DNA of 64,000 nt from the NCBI GenBank assembly GCA_003712125.1, contig RHLF01000001.1, positions 1,423,549-1,487,548 of the forward strand, read 5' to 3'. Shown here in pieces: positions 41,395 through 50,479 of the stretch. The position numbers and the translations under genes were made by a program. Position 1 is the stretch's first letter, and each line of letters starts with the position of its first letter. The notes below the pieces were generated by a model. The model made no database searches, was not told the origin of the DNA, and was given only the letters and a program-made list of their open reading frames with translations. The stretch is from Allomuricauda sp. GTDB lineage: Bacteria; Bacteroidota; Bacteroidia; Flavobacteriales; Flavobacteriaceae.

Positions 41395-43425
41395 CTACAA
41401 TTTTCTGTCAAAAAAACCTGCGGTGGCTTTAAAAATTGTCAACCAATTTCGGTGCAATAAAAATCCGTGAACCTCATCGGGCAGAATCAACTGTTCAAAT
41501 TCCACGCCCAATTCCCGTAGTTTATTTGCTTTCAATACAGTTTCATGAAAAGGAACATTGCGGTCGTCATCGCCGTGAACCAGTAAAACAGGTGATTTCC
41601 ATCCCTCCATAAAAGCAACGGGGGAGGAGTCATAGGCCTGTTTGGCAAAATCAGGGAGTTCCAATTTATTGTAACTGGGTATGAAACCCTTGATGATGGC
41701 ATTCCAATCATAAACTCCGTGAATATCCACTCCGGCCTTAAAAATATCGGAATCACGAGACAAGCCCAAGGCAGTAAGATAACCGCCGTAGGACCCGCCA
41801 TACACTCCAATTCTATACGGGTCAACCTCGGGGTGATCTTGCAGGAATTTTGCGGCAGCAAGTACATCTTGGTATTCACTTGCGCCTGCAGCTCCATAGT
41901 TCAAAGCTTCCCTAAACTCCATACCATAACCAATCCCACTACGGTAATTAACACTGAGAACCACATAGCCCTTCGAGGCTAAATATTGGTTCATGGCATA
42001 GAAATAATGATAATAACCCCGATGGTGGAAGCCCAAGAGCATTTGTCTTCTAGAACCTCCATGAAAAAAGAGGATAGCCGGTTTTTTGGTTCTGGTATCT
42101 GTGGTTTTTGGTAAAAACAATTGACCATGTACCTTGATGCCATCCTCGGCTGTCATCACCACTTGTTGGGGGGCTACCAATTGCGCCATTGGGTAATCAG
42201 CCTCATTTGTGGTAGCACTAAGGCCTTTGGCAGTAATCTTTTTTACATCAGCCGGTTGGGTAGCTGAAGACCCTAAACAAAAGGCATTGCCCATTCCATC
42301 AATAACAGGTGCCCATTCAATGGTATTTCCCGAGGTCAATTGGGAAAGTTCATCGGAATACGACCAAATGTGTTGGCGGTCGATATCCCCCTGATTCGAG
42401 TTAAAGATCAGCCGTTTTCTATCCGCACTTTGGGAAACGTATTGCACTTCTTGATTGCCGGGAGTGAGCTGTCTTGGGGTCCCACCATTCGCCGAAATAC
42501 CATACAACTGGGTCCAGCCTTCTTTCTCCCATGGAAAGATGATTTCATCTGTTGCGGTCCAAAACAACTGGTTTTTTGCTGCAATTGTTTTAAAGGCACT
42601 GCCTTGCCCTTGACCGGCTTTAAATACTCTTGAAACTTTCCCCGAATTGACATTCGCAATCATTATGGAGAAAGGATGAGTTTCCCTTCGTGGAATAAAA
42701 AGTAAGGGTGTTTCATAAGCTTGACGAAGAAATGCAATAGACGTGCCGTTAGGTGACCAAACCGGGTTGGAATCAAGATCAATCGTCGTGTCTAGAAAAT
42801 CCAATTCTTTTGTAGATAAGTCAAATACCCCTATATAACTATGATCGCCTCGACCATTAACAAAGGCTAACTTTGATTCGTCAGGAGAAAGTCTTAAGCT
42901 TGAAACAGAACCTCTAATGTTAAAAAGCGAAGTGTCAGTTTCCCCATTTAAGGTCATCATTCGTATACCTCCTTTTTTTAAGTAGAAAACTTTGTCATTT
43001 AGAAGCAATGGTGAGTTGCCAGTTGCTACACGTTGTTGCGCTCCGGTTTTAATGTCAATTTTATGTATGGCCCGTTCATAGGCAATGGGGTTCGAGGTTG
43101 GATTTGGAATTTCTCCATTTCGATTGGGCGCACCACCTCTTACATAAATTAGAAACTCCATGGTATCAGAGAACTGTATGTTACTGATCTCTTGCCCATC
43201 ATCCTCGGTGTATTGCGTTAATTGCTTAGGTTGAAAATCGGGGGCGATGGCGTAATAGAGATTGCGCACCCCTTTATCGTTTTCTACCCAGGCTATGGCG
43301 CCGTTATTTCTTGAGGCAACCAGCTCTGAAGGAAAGGAATATGACAGAACAGATTCAAGAGAAAGGTCTTGGGCTAAACCGTGTGTTAAGACGAATAAAA
43401 AAAATACAAGAAATCTGGGTCGCAT
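41395..43425 (-). CDS. S9-family prolyl-oligopeptidase-like peptidase
   Basis: About 676 residues from ATG 43425. The signal peptide ends GLAQ. The N-terminal two thirds form a beta-propeller with PD40-like repeats (LRLSPDESKLAFVNGRGDH, PVWSPNGTSIAFLRQ). The C-terminal alpha/beta-hydrolase domain has Ser545 in GGSYGGYL, the Asp region HGDDDRNVPF (about 620) and His653 in DEVHGF. S9 enzymes cleave short peptides after proline or with broad specificity. In this phylum such exported S9C-type members act in peptide scavenging. Its stop is 8 bases before the transporter gene, so they may be co-transcribed. Confidence 0.9.
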   Translation of the reverse strand: MRPRFLVFFLFVLTHGLAQDLSLESVLSYSFPSELVASRNNGAIAWVENDKGVRNLYYAIAPDFQPKQLTQYTEDDGQEISNIQFSDTMEFLIYVRGGAPNRNGEIPNPTSNPIAYERAIHKIDIKTGAQQRVATGNSPLLLNDKVFYLKKGGIRMMTLNGETDTSLFNIRGSVSSLRLSPDESKLAFVNGRGDHSYIGVFDLSTKELDFLDTTIDLDSNPVWSPNGTSIAFLRQAYETPLLFIPRRETHPFSIMIANVNSGKVSRVFKAGQGQGSAFKTIAAKNQLFWTATDEIIFPWEKEGWTQLYGISANGGTPRQLTPGNQEVQYVSQSADRKRLIFNSNQGDIDRQHIWSYSDELSQLTSGNTIEWAPVIDGMGNAFCLGSSATQPADVKKITAKGLSATTNEADYPMAQLVAPQQVVMTAEDGIKVHGQLFLPKTTDTRTKKPAILFFHGGSRRQMLLGFHHRGYYHYFYAMNQYLASKGYVVLSVNYRSGIGYGMEFREALNYGAAGASEYQDVLAAAKFLQDHPEVDPYRIGVYGGSYGGYLTALGLSRDSDIFKAGVDIHGVYDWNAIIKGFIPSYNKLELPDFAKQAYDSSPVAFMEGWKSPVLLVHGDDDRNVPFHETVLKANKLRELGVEFEQLILPDEVHGFLLHRNWLTIFKATAGFFDRKL

Positions 43426-43508
43426 GTGTATGGTTGTTAGTAGTGAACTCATCTAAAGATAAAGAAATGCAACTTTTATAATTGTAGTGCTAGGCCAATT
43501 AATTTGAA

Positions 43509-44402
43509 TTAATCAGAGCAATATTTGGATAAAAGAAGTTTTGGGTCTTCAATATTCCAGATTTCTCTCCATTCTTCCTTGAATACATAACCATTGTCAA
43601 TAGCTTTTTTCCAATAGATGCAAGCGGAATCGATTTGTTGTAGTTTTTGGAATGTATTTGCCTTTCCGTTTAGTGAGAAAACTTTTTTGGGCTCAATTTG
43701 CAAAGCTTTATCATAATAGTCCAAGGCATTTTGTAAATAATTTAACCGTTGGAGTGAATTCCCTAAATTGTTGAAATACTCATCGCTTTCCTCAACATAT
43801 TTCAAGCCTTCAAGCAAGGATACCGTTGATTCCATAAACTGCTGATTCACGTAAAGGTTGTATCCAAGATTGTTGTAGATATCACGCATGACGCTTTTAG
43901 TCGGCTGTTTTCCTTGCTCCAATTTCAATTTAGAAACGATCAAAGCATTTTGATACAATTTTACTTTTTCAGAGACACTTTTTGAAATATTATATGCATA
44001 TTGGACTATGATATATTCGTTATATGGGTCTATTTCGAAAGCCCTTAGAATGTATTTTTTCCCTTGCTCAATACTGTCTAATTTGAAGTAATTTTTACCA
44101 ATGTTGGCTAGATTTAAAGCTTCATCTGGAAATATAGCCTCAAACTTTTTATAATTGATAATAGCTTTGTAATAGTCATTGAATTCGTTGGCGTAAAGCG
44201 ATCCTTTTAATTCCCAAGCATAGGGATTGGAGGGATTAATTTGCAGAATAGAATCGATAAACTTTAGCCCTTTTTCAATTGCGCCTGATTTTATATGTTC
44301 CCTAGCTTTATCTAATTGATAAAAGTCATTTTCGTCTTTCGTCTGTGAAAACAAGGTAGAAATGAAACTCAAAAAAAATAGGATGAAGTAAATCCTCTTC
44401 AT
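43509..44402 (-). CDS. TPR-repeat exported protein, AT-rich
   Basis: 297 residues. The signal peptide ends LFSQ (about 20). At least five tetratricopeptide-type repeats follow (AREHIKSGAIEKGLKFIDSILQINPSNPYAWELKGSLY, FPDEALNLANIGKNYFKLDSIEQGKKYILRAFEIDPYNEY, YFNNLGNSLQRLNYLQNALDYYDKALQIEPKKVFSLNGKANTFQKLQ). TPRs bind partner proteins; no enzyme domain is present. By eye the gene is clearly richer in A and T than both neighbours, which may mean a different origin. It sits between two peptidase genes on the same strand. Confidence 0.78.
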   Translation of the reverse strand: MKRIYFILFFLSFISTLFSQTKDENDFYQLDKAREHIKSGAIEKGLKFIDSILQINPSNPYAWELKGSLYANEFNDYYKAIINYKKFEAIFPDEALNLANIGKNYFKLDSIEQGKKYILRAFEIDPYNEYIIVQYAYNISKSVSEKVKLYQNALIVSKLKLEQGKQPTKSVMRDIYNNLGYNLYVNQQFMESTVSLLEGLKYVEESDEYFNNLGNSLQRLNYLQNALDYYDKALQIEPKKVFSLNGKANTFQKLQQIDSACIYWKKAIDNGYVFKEEWREIWNIEDPKLLLSKYCSD

Positions 44403-44424
44403 AAGAGTAATTTTAATAATTCAA

Positions 44425-45942
44425 TTACAGCTTTTCATTCAAAATGGCCACCATGGTTTTTATACCCTCGCGATAATTGCCCAATCGGATGTTTTCATTT
44501 GGGCTGTGTTGGTTGTTGTCGCGATTCACCGTTGGAACGGTAACTGCCGGAATGCCCAAGGTATTCACAAAGGGTGAAATGGGAATGGATCCCCCACTCA
44601 TTCGAATCATAATGGGTTCTTCACCAAACGCATTTTTAAGCGCCCTTCGAAGCCAAAGGCCCACATCCGAATCAAAATCTGTCCGAAATGACTGGTAAGA
44701 AATCTCATAGGTAAAGGTTGCAATTTTGCCATGGGTAAGCCGTAAGCCTCTTCGTGGAATCGAGTCCAATACCAAATAGCCCTGGTCTTCAATATGATTG
44801 CGAACCAATGAAATTAAACGTTCGGGATCTGTTTCCTTGACCAAGCGTATATCGATTTCTGCTCGTGCCCAACCCGGAATAATGGTCCGTACCTTTTCAT
44901 TGATCCAGCCCGATTGCATACCCCGAATGTTCAATGACGGATATTGAATGGCTTCTTGGTAGTAGCGCCCCACCTTATCGGTTTCAGCTATCTGAAGTCT
45001 ATTTTTGATCTGGGCCTCGTTATCTGGTACGTTTTTGAGAATGCGTTCCACCTCAGGAGAAATCGTTACCCCATCATAGAATCCCGGAATGAGCACCCTG
45101 CCATCATCATCTTTCATCGATGCCAAGAGCTTGCTTAATCGTAAGGCTGGATTTGGGGCGTAATTTCCGAAATGTCCGCTGTGCTGGGCCAAAAATGGCC
45201 CATAGGTGGTCAACTGTACCGTAGCAATACCCCGAGCACCAAAGGTGAGGGTGGGTCTGTTGGTGATGTGTCTGGGGCCATCAAATATAATCAACATATC
45301 GGCCTTTAAGAGTTCGGCATTTTGCTTCACGGCCAGGGGTAGGTTGGGAGAGCCCATTTCCTCTTCAAAATCCATGATGATCTTCAAATTGTAATTGGGT
45401 CGAATCCCTTCTTTTTCGGCAATATCCATTGCCGTCAAGAACATCCCCACAGGTCCCTTGGCATCACTTGCTGCACGTACAAAAATGCGCCAATCATCTT
45501 CATAGTTTTCGATGGCATCCCATGGTATTTCTTCCCATAGTCCCTTGTCATTTTTTTTCTTTAGTGCCGGTTTAAAGGGGTGTTCCTGTGCCCAACGGGT
45601 TGAATCTACCGGTTGTCCGTCCAATTGCAAATAGACCAATACGGTTTTTTTGCTGCCGTAATCACGTTCAGCAAGCAACAAGGGTGCTCTTTTTGTTGTA
45701 ATGCGCCTTGTGGTAAATCCTCTTTTTGGAAAGTTGGCTTCACACCACTGGATGTTCTTTTCAATATCATCTAAATAAAAGGCATCGTTTGGAATGCTGT
45801 ACAGCTCCTTCAATAGGGGAAAGGAGGCCTTGGTATAGGCGTCCAAATCGGCGTCAGAAACGGGGAATTGTTGTGTGTTGCCAACTAAGGGTAGGGCAAA
45901 AACAAATAGAAAAATGAGGTGGCTAGCTCGGTATGAAATCAT
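44425..45942 (-). CDS. Exported M20-family metallopeptidase
   Basis: 505 residues. The signal peptide ends GNTQQ (about 25). The M20/dipeptidase pattern is present: VYLQLDGQPVD with the first metal Asp region, MDFEEEMGSPN with the catalytic Glu and metal Glu pair, DGPRHITNRPTLTFGARG, HSGHFGNYAPNPALRLS for dimerisation, and RMSGGSIPISPFVNTLGIP with NQHSPNENIRL supplying the last His. It probably removes amino acids from di- or oligopeptides or amidated conjugates. It is isolated by a 60-base gap from lysS and follows nothing obvious. Together with the S9 gene it suggests peptide use. Confidence 0.87.
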   Translation of the reverse strand: MISYRASHLIFLFVFALPLVGNTQQFPVSDADLDAYTKASFPLLKELYSIPNDAFYLDDIEKNIQWCEANFPKRGFTTRRITTKRAPLLLAERDYGSKKTVLVYLQLDGQPVDSTRWAQEHPFKPALKKKNDKGLWEEIPWDAIENYEDDWRIFVRAASDAKGPVGMFLTAMDIAEKEGIRPNYNLKIIMDFEEEMGSPNLPLAVKQNAELLKADMLIIFDGPRHITNRPTLTFGARGIATVQLTTYGPFLAQHSGHFGNYAPNPALRLSKLLASMKDDDGRVLIPGFYDGVTISPEVERILKNVPDNEAQIKNRLQIAETDKVGRYYQEAIQYPSLNIRGMQSGWINEKVRTIIPGWARAEIDIRLVKETDPERLISLVRNHIEDQGYLVLDSIPRRGLRLTHGKIATFTYEISYQSFRTDFDSDVGLWLRRALKNAFGEEPIMIRMSGGSIPISPFVNTLGIPAVTVPTVNRDNNQHSPNENIRLGNYREGIKTMVAILNEKL

Positions 45943-46002
45943 CTGGTTTGTTTTTCAGAATGACTTCAAGCTAGGGTTTTTTAACCAAATGGAAAAAGGA
46001 AA

Positions 46003-47694
46003 TTAACCTGTGTACTTGACCAACAGCTCATTTTCGGTCTTCTCAACCTTCATCTGGCCCAGCTTGGATAAGTTTTTAGTGCTCTTGTCCCATTTTTTAC
46101 CGCTGAGTCCTGCCTGTGCCTTTAAATCGGCCAAAGGCATTTCACCATTGGGTTTGAGGATATCCACGATGATTTTTTCTTCTTCGGTCAATTCGACCTG
46201 TTTTTTCTCAGGGCGCATTTGTGGGAAGAACAACACCTCTTGAATGCTTACATTGTTGGTCAATAACATGACCAATCGGTCGATACCAATACCGATACCC
46301 GAAGTGGGGGGCATCCCATACTCGAGGGCCCTTAAAAAGTCTTGGTCGATGAACATGGCCTCATCATCACCTTTTTCAGAAAGACGCAGCTGCTCTTCAA
46401 AACGTTCACGCTGATCAATGGGATCGTTCAACTCTGAGTAGGCGTTGGCCAATTCCTTTCCGTTCACCATCAATTCAAAGCGTTCGGTAAGCCCCGGTTT
46501 GCTACGATGGGCCTTGGTCAGTGGGCTCATCTCCTTGGGGTAGTCTGTGATAAATGTCGGTTGCACATAATGGTGCTCGCATTTCTCACCAAAGATTTCA
46601 TCGATCAATTTACCCACACCCATGGTTTCATCCACTTCGATATCCAAACTTTTGGCGGTTTCACGAAGCTGGTCTTCATCCATACCGGAAACGTCAATAC
46701 CAGTGTGCGTGGCAATAGCTTCCAAAATGGGCACCCTAGGGTAGGGGGCCTTAAATTCGATTTCGTTCGCACCAACAGTGATTTTGGTACCTCCCGTGGC
46801 ATCTTTGGCCACTTTTTCGAGCAATTGTTCTGTGGTATCCATCATCCAGTTGTAGTCTTTGTAGGCCACATAAAGTTCCATTACGGTGAACTCCGGATTA
46901 TGGGTACGATCCATTCCTTCGTTTCTGAAATCTTTTGAAAACTCATAAACGCCGTCAAAACCTCCCACAATAAGGCGTTTTAGGTACAATTCATTGGCGA
47001 TACGCAGGTACAGCGGAATATTCAGTGCATTGTGGTGGGTCAAAAATGGGCGCGCTGCAGCTCCTCCAGGTATGGGTTGCAATATGGGCGTTTCAACCTC
47101 TAAATAACCACGTTCATTATAAAACTCACGGATACTATTCGTGATTTTGGTACGCTTGATAAAGGTTTCCTTGACCTTTGGATTCACCACCAAATCAACA
47201 TAGCGCTGGCGATAACGCAACTCGGGATCGTTGAATTCATCATACGTATTTCCGTCGGCATCAACCTTGGGTAAGGGCAGTGGTCGCAAGGACTTGCTGA
47301 GCACAGAAAAACTCTTGACCATCACCGTTTTCTCACCTACCTGGGTGATGAACAATTCTCCTTCAACCCCAATAATATCGCCAATGTCAAGCAGTTTTTT
47401 GTAAACCTCGTTATAGAGTGTTTTGTCTTCGCCCGGACAAATTTCGTCACGGTTAAAATACACCTGTATGCGACCTTCACTGTCTTGCAATTCGGCAAAG
47501 GATGCTTTGCCTTGTATGCGACGTGACATCAACCTACCGGCGATAACCACCTTTTTTCCTTCTTCAAATTTCGATTTTATACTCGATGAGGTGGCGTTAC
47601 GCGGAAATAGGGCCGCAGGATAGGGTTCAATACCCATTTCTCTTAGTTTGGCCAATTTTTCCCTACGTACAATTTCTTGCTCTGAAAGCTGCAT
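46003..47694 (-). CDS. lysS: Lysyl-tRNA synthetase, class II
   Basis: 563 residues. An OB-fold anticodon domain ([31 protein letters not shown]) precedes the class II core with its motif 1 to 3 regions ([64 protein letters not shown] and [18 protein letters not shown]). The C-terminus goes about 60 residues beyond ordinary LysS ([34 protein letters not shown]...), a charged appendix seen in Bacteroidota enzymes. ATG 47694 is used, not the upstream TTG 47703. A terminator/promoter inverted repeat lies just upstream. It charges tRNA-Lys in the cytoplasm. Confidence 0.95.
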   Translation of the reverse strand: MQLSEQEIVRREKLAKLREMGIEPYPAALFPRNATSSSIKSKFEEGKKVVIAGRLMSRRIQGKASFAELQDSEGRIQVYFNRDEICPGEDKTLYNEVYKKLLDIGDIIGVEGELFITQVGEKTVMVKSFSVLSKSLRPLPLPKVDADGNTYDEFNDPELRYRQRYVDLVVNPKVKETFIKRTKITNSIREFYNERGYLEVETPILQPIPGGAAARPFLTHHNALNIPLYLRIANELYLKRLIVGGFDGVYEFSKDFRNEGMDRTHNPEFTVMELYVAYKDYNWMMDTTEQLLEKVAKDATGGTKITVGANEIEFKAPYPRVPILEAIATHTGIDVSGMDEDQLRETAKSLDIEVDETMGVGKLIDEIFGEKCEHHYVQPTFITDYPKEMSPLTKAHRSKPGLTERFELMVNGKELANAYSELNDPIDQRERFEEQLRLSEKGDDEAMFIDQDFLRALEYGMPPTSGIGIGIDRLVMLLTNNVSIQEVLFFPQMRPEKKQVELTEEEKIIVDILKPNGEMPLADLKAQAGLSGKKWDKSTKNLSKLGQMKVEKTENELLVKYTG

Positions 47695-47704
47695 TGGTGT
47701 CAAA

Positions 47705-47740
47705 AATTAAAGCGCAAAATTACACTTTTGCGCTTTAATT
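47705..47740 (-). promoter_or_regulatory. 15-bp inverted repeat: terminator overlapping the lysS promoter
   Basis: Perfect 15-base arms AATTAAAGCGCAAAA (47705-47719) and TTTTGCGCTTTAATT (47726-47740) with a 6-base loop, between the thioredoxin-like stop and lysS start. Followed by TTTTTG on the minus strand it can terminate the thioredoxin-like gene. The minus strand also reads TAATTTTG (47722-47715), a TAnnTTTG element 21 bases from the lysS ATG. Terminator and promoter thus share sequence. Confidence 0.7.
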
Positions 47741-47760
47741 AGTTAACCAAATTGCCAGAA

Positions 47761-48315
47761 TCAACGGGCTCGTTTAAGATGTGCATAGTTTGGTGTGTAT
47801 CCCTTCTGGTTTACAATGGCACTGATGTCCTCCTCCAAGCTTTCGATAGGACGTTCGATAATGCGATTGATCTCTTTGCCATTTTTGAGAAAAATAATGG
47901 TGGGTACCTTGACAATGTTTAGCCCTTTTTCTTCCCCTCCAGGACTGGTCTTATAGGTGTCTCTGCGACGATCTAAGGCGACCACTTCAAGTTTTTCCAT
48001 GGGGAATGCGGCTGCCTTTAAAATTTTTGCCAATCGGGGCACCTGTCGCTTACTATCACCGCACCAGGTTCCCAAAAACAATTTGACCTCATAGGTGTTC
48101 AGTTGTTTTTTGAACATTTGGATCAAGGTCTGGTCCACAACGTAATTTTCGTATCCACTTTCATACCATGAACTGTAGGGGCCTGCTTGCAGGCCATCCA
48201 AGGTAATTTTTCCCAACAGAAATTGTTTTCCATCTGGCGTGGTAATCTCTTGGTTCATTTGGGCATTCGAAATGAATAAAGAAGTACATAAAAGCAAACA
48301 AATAAGATTTTTCAT
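47761..48315 (-). CDS. Exported thioredoxin-like protein with CxxS motif
   Basis: 184 residues with a signal peptide ending SNAQ. The thioredoxin-fold active site reads GTWCGDSKR, that is Cys-Gly-Asp-Ser rather than CxxC, with cis-Pro VKVPTIIF further on. A CxxS site can form mixed disulfides but cannot make a standard two-electron dithiol cycle, so the role may be isomerase, chaperone or trap. Bacteroidota thioredoxin-like proteins with this GTWCGDSK form are frequent. It precedes lysS on the same strand, with the inverted repeat at 47705-47740 between them. Confidence 0.8.
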   Translation of the reverse strand: MKNLICLLLCTSLFISNAQMNQEITTPDGKQFLLGKITLDGLQAGPYSSWYESGYENYVVDQTLIQMFKKQLNTYEVKLFLGTWCGDSKRQVPRLAKILKAAAFPMEKLEVVALDRRRDTYKTSPGGEEKGLNIVKVPTIIFLKNGKEINRIIERPIESLEEDISAIVNQKGYTPNYAHLKRAR

Positions 48316-48423
48316 GATTTACGATTTTGGTCCCGAAAATCATGGAAATCTTGGGTTGGATAAAGGCTTGCGGGATGGAAATCGGGTCTAGACCCCCGGT
48401 TGATTTCGCTAAAATGACGGTAT

Positions 48424-49464
48424 TTAGCGTATTTCTTCCCTTGAGGTCACCCCAAGCTTCTTGTAAATGTTATTGATGTGCGTTTTTACGGTACTATGGC
48501 TGATAAAGAGGGCAGCTGAAATCTCCTTATTGGTTTTGCCATTTTTGATGGCATCAAATATCAATTTTTCCCTTGGGCTCAATTGCTTTAAGGCAGCCGC
48601 GTAGGGATTGCGCTTTTTCCAAACCAAATAATAGCCAATGGCCCCAAGGGCCAAACCGACGATGGCCAATTTAAGAAGTAAAAGCCCCCAATTAAATTCC
48701 GCATCCTCAGCTAAGGATTCCGCGGCTAAGGTTCGGTCAGCATGGAGTTCTTTATCGTATTGGTTCGTAAATGCGGCCCCAGGATACTTCTCCACTAAAC
48801 TCAACCGCAGGTCATCATAGTAGTTCGATTGGGATAGGTCTTTTAGATAATGCTGGTGGGTTTCACTACTTCTATCCGATAAAAAATCATAGGCATACAA
48901 ATCTACCAAGGGGTCATTGGAGTCCTGACCAAAATCTTGGAACCTCGCAAACCATTTATCAAAATTCAAGGTCCGAGCCGTTTCACCCTGGCTCTCAATC
49001 AAATCTAAGATCATTTCTTCTTTCAAGGCTTCAATTTGCAACAAATGGTCCGATATGGGGTTCGTGGAGGTGATTTCACAAAAGGCCTGATTGTAATTTC
49101 CCAACGGCAATGCTAGCGTATCACGGTTGTTGGCAATGAACAATAAACTTTGGGTCGCGCTGCAACCCCCCATAAAATGGCCGGCATTTAAGACCCCCTG
49201 ACTGCAGCTATCCACATGAATGCGGTAATAGCGATTGTCGTTCGGTAATTGATTTCCACTGAATCTAAAATTGCCAAGAGAATCGGCGCGCGTTCGTTGA
49301 ATGATTTGGTCCAGATACACCCGCGATGTTTTTCGGTAATCTTCGACAAGCGACAGATACACCTGTTCCCCATAAAATTCCTCAGGAACCTGCCCCTTAA
49401 AAAGAAACTGGGCGCTGAGCATCCAGGGCATAGCGAACAAGAAAACTGACCAAAATCTTTTCAC
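48424..49464 (-). CDS. Membrane-anchored LuxR-type regulator
   Basis: About 346 residues from GTG 49464 (MKRFWSVFLFAMPWMLSAQ, a clean signal peptide); TTG 49494 would add ten residues. The exported N-terminal domain (about 20-250) is unassigned and may bind a ligand. A single helix (about 258-280, WGLLLLKLAIVGLALGAIGYYLVW) leads into a cytoplasmic LuxR HTH (LSPREKLIFDAIKNGKTNKEISAALFISHSTVKTHINNIYKKLGV). This inside-out sensor layout links an envelope signal to DNA binding without phosphorelay. It is divergent from the Pmp3/lipoprotein/lipB genes; a 12-bp palindrome lies between. Confidence 0.8.
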   Translation of the reverse strand: MKRFWSVFLFAMPWMLSAQFLFKGQVPEEFYGEQVYLSLVEDYRKTSRVYLDQIIQRTRADSLGNFRFSGNQLPNDNRYYRIHVDSCSQGVLNAGHFMGGCSATQSLLFIANNRDTLALPLGNYNQAFCEITSTNPISDHLLQIEALKEEMILDLIESQGETARTLNFDKWFARFQDFGQDSNDPLVDLYAYDFLSDRSSETHQHYLKDLSQSNYYDDLRLSLVEKYPGAAFTNQYDKELHADRTLAAESLAEDAEFNWGLLLLKLAIVGLALGAIGYYLVWKKRNPYAAALKQLSPREKLIFDAIKNGKTNKEISAALFISHSTVKTHINNIYKKLGVTSREEIR

Positions 49465-49493
49465 GGGATTAAAAATAATTGTTTTGTGTAACA

Positions 49494-49505
49494 AATAGCG
49501 CTATT
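49494..49505. promoter_or_regulatory. 12-bp palindrome between LuxR-like and Pmp3 genes
   Basis: AATAGCGCTATT is a perfect palindrome in the 76-base divergent spacer (49465-49540). It could be a LuxR-type operator, but it is short and AT-rich. Confidence 0.35.
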
Positions 49506-49540
49506 ATGCTACCAATGAAGTACATCAATCAATCACCAAT

Positions 49541-49696
49541 ATGAGTTTTTTGCGGGTCTTATTGGCCATTATCTTCCCGCCCCTATCCGTAATTGGCAAG
49601 GGTTGCGGTTCTTTCTTTATTGTCTTACTTTTAACCTTATGTGGATGGGTGCCAGGCATTATAGGCGCTCTGATTATTTTGAACAATCCAAACTAA
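49541..49696 (+). CDS. Pmp3/YqaE-family small membrane protein
   Basis: 51 residues from ATG 49541 to TAA 49694-49696. Two hydrophobic helices surround a short turn: LRVLLAIIFPPLSVIGKGCG and FFIVLLLTLCGWVPGIIGALIIL. The IIFPP-x4-IGKGC segment and the LCGWVPGIIGALII segment are the PMP3 (UPF0057) signature, ending NN. These proteins modulate membrane potential or stress tolerance in bacteria, yeast and plants. It lies 4 bases before the lipoprotein gene, so both share a promoter. Confidence 0.88.
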   Translation: MSFLRVLLAIIFPPLSVIGKGCGSFFIVLLLTLCGWVPGIIGALIILNNPN

Positions 49697-49700
49697 GGTT

Positions 49701-50456
49701 ATGAAATATGTTAAGTTTCTCTTAGGCTTGCTTCTGGGCCTAGGGGTTTTTGCGTGCAATTTTACCGAAGAAATCCATTTTAATGAGGATGGCTCAGGCA
49801 ACATCAACATTCATTTTGATGGCGATGAATTAATGGCGATGATCGCTTCGATGCAACCCGATAGTACTTCCCAAGATATGGCAATGGATTCTACCCTGGT
49901 GTTCAAAGACCTTCTTGAAGAAAAGAAAGATAGCATTTCGCAACTACCCGCAGAAGAGCAGGCCAAACTTAAAAAGCTGGAGCCCTTTTCAATGCATGTT
50001 CTGATGGATCCCGAGACGCAAAAAATGAACTTTAGACTGTTTAGCGATTTTAAGAATGTAGCTGAGGTCAACGATGCCTTCAATGCCTTTCAAGATGCGA
50101 GTATGCTTACGGCACCACAGGATGGCGATGAAAATTCGGCACAACCGCCAATGAAGGCGCAAGAACAGACCACCAAGGTAAACTATGAGTTTGGCGGCAA
50201 CCGTTTCAAACGTACTATGGAAATTATTGATCAAGAACTGTTTACCAAAAGTATAGACAGCCTCAAGAGTGCCGAAATGTTCTTGTCGGGTTCCAAATAC
50301 ACGTTTAAGTACCATTTTCCGAAAAAAGTGAAATCGACCAATGTGGAAGGTGCCACCTTCTCGTTGGATGGCAAGACCATGACCTACGAAGTAGATTTCC
50401 TGCAAATGATGAAAGATCCCGAAGCAGTCATCCTTGAGGTCGAGCTGGAAGACTAG
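49701..50456 (+). CDS. Lipoprotein, unknown function
   Basis: 251 residues. The lipobox is VFAC (Cys about 19). The mature protein opens with FTEEIHFNEDGSGNINIHFDGDELMAMI, a pattern widely found in Bacteroidota lipoproteins, followed by an acidic, Met- and Gln-rich linker and a beta-rich C-terminal half (YTFKYHFPKKVKSTNVEGATFSLDGKTMTYEVDFLQMM). Family unknown to me. It is the middle gene between pmp3 and lipB; the lipB start is 23 bases after its stop. Confidence 0.7.
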   Translation: MKYVKFLLGLLLGLGVFACNFTEEIHFNEDGSGNINIHFDGDELMAMIASMQPDSTSQDMAMDSTLVFKDLLEEKKDSISQLPAEEQAKLKKLEPFSMHVLMDPETQKMNFRLFSDFKNVAEVNDAFNAFQDASMLTAPQDGDENSAQPPMKAQEQTTKVNYEFGGNRFKRTMEIIDQELFTKSIDSLKSAEMFLSGSKYTFKYHFPKKVKSTNVEGATFSLDGKTMTYEVDFLQMMKDPEAVILEVELED

Positions 50457-50479
50457 ACAAGGCTTCGTATCTTTGTAGG

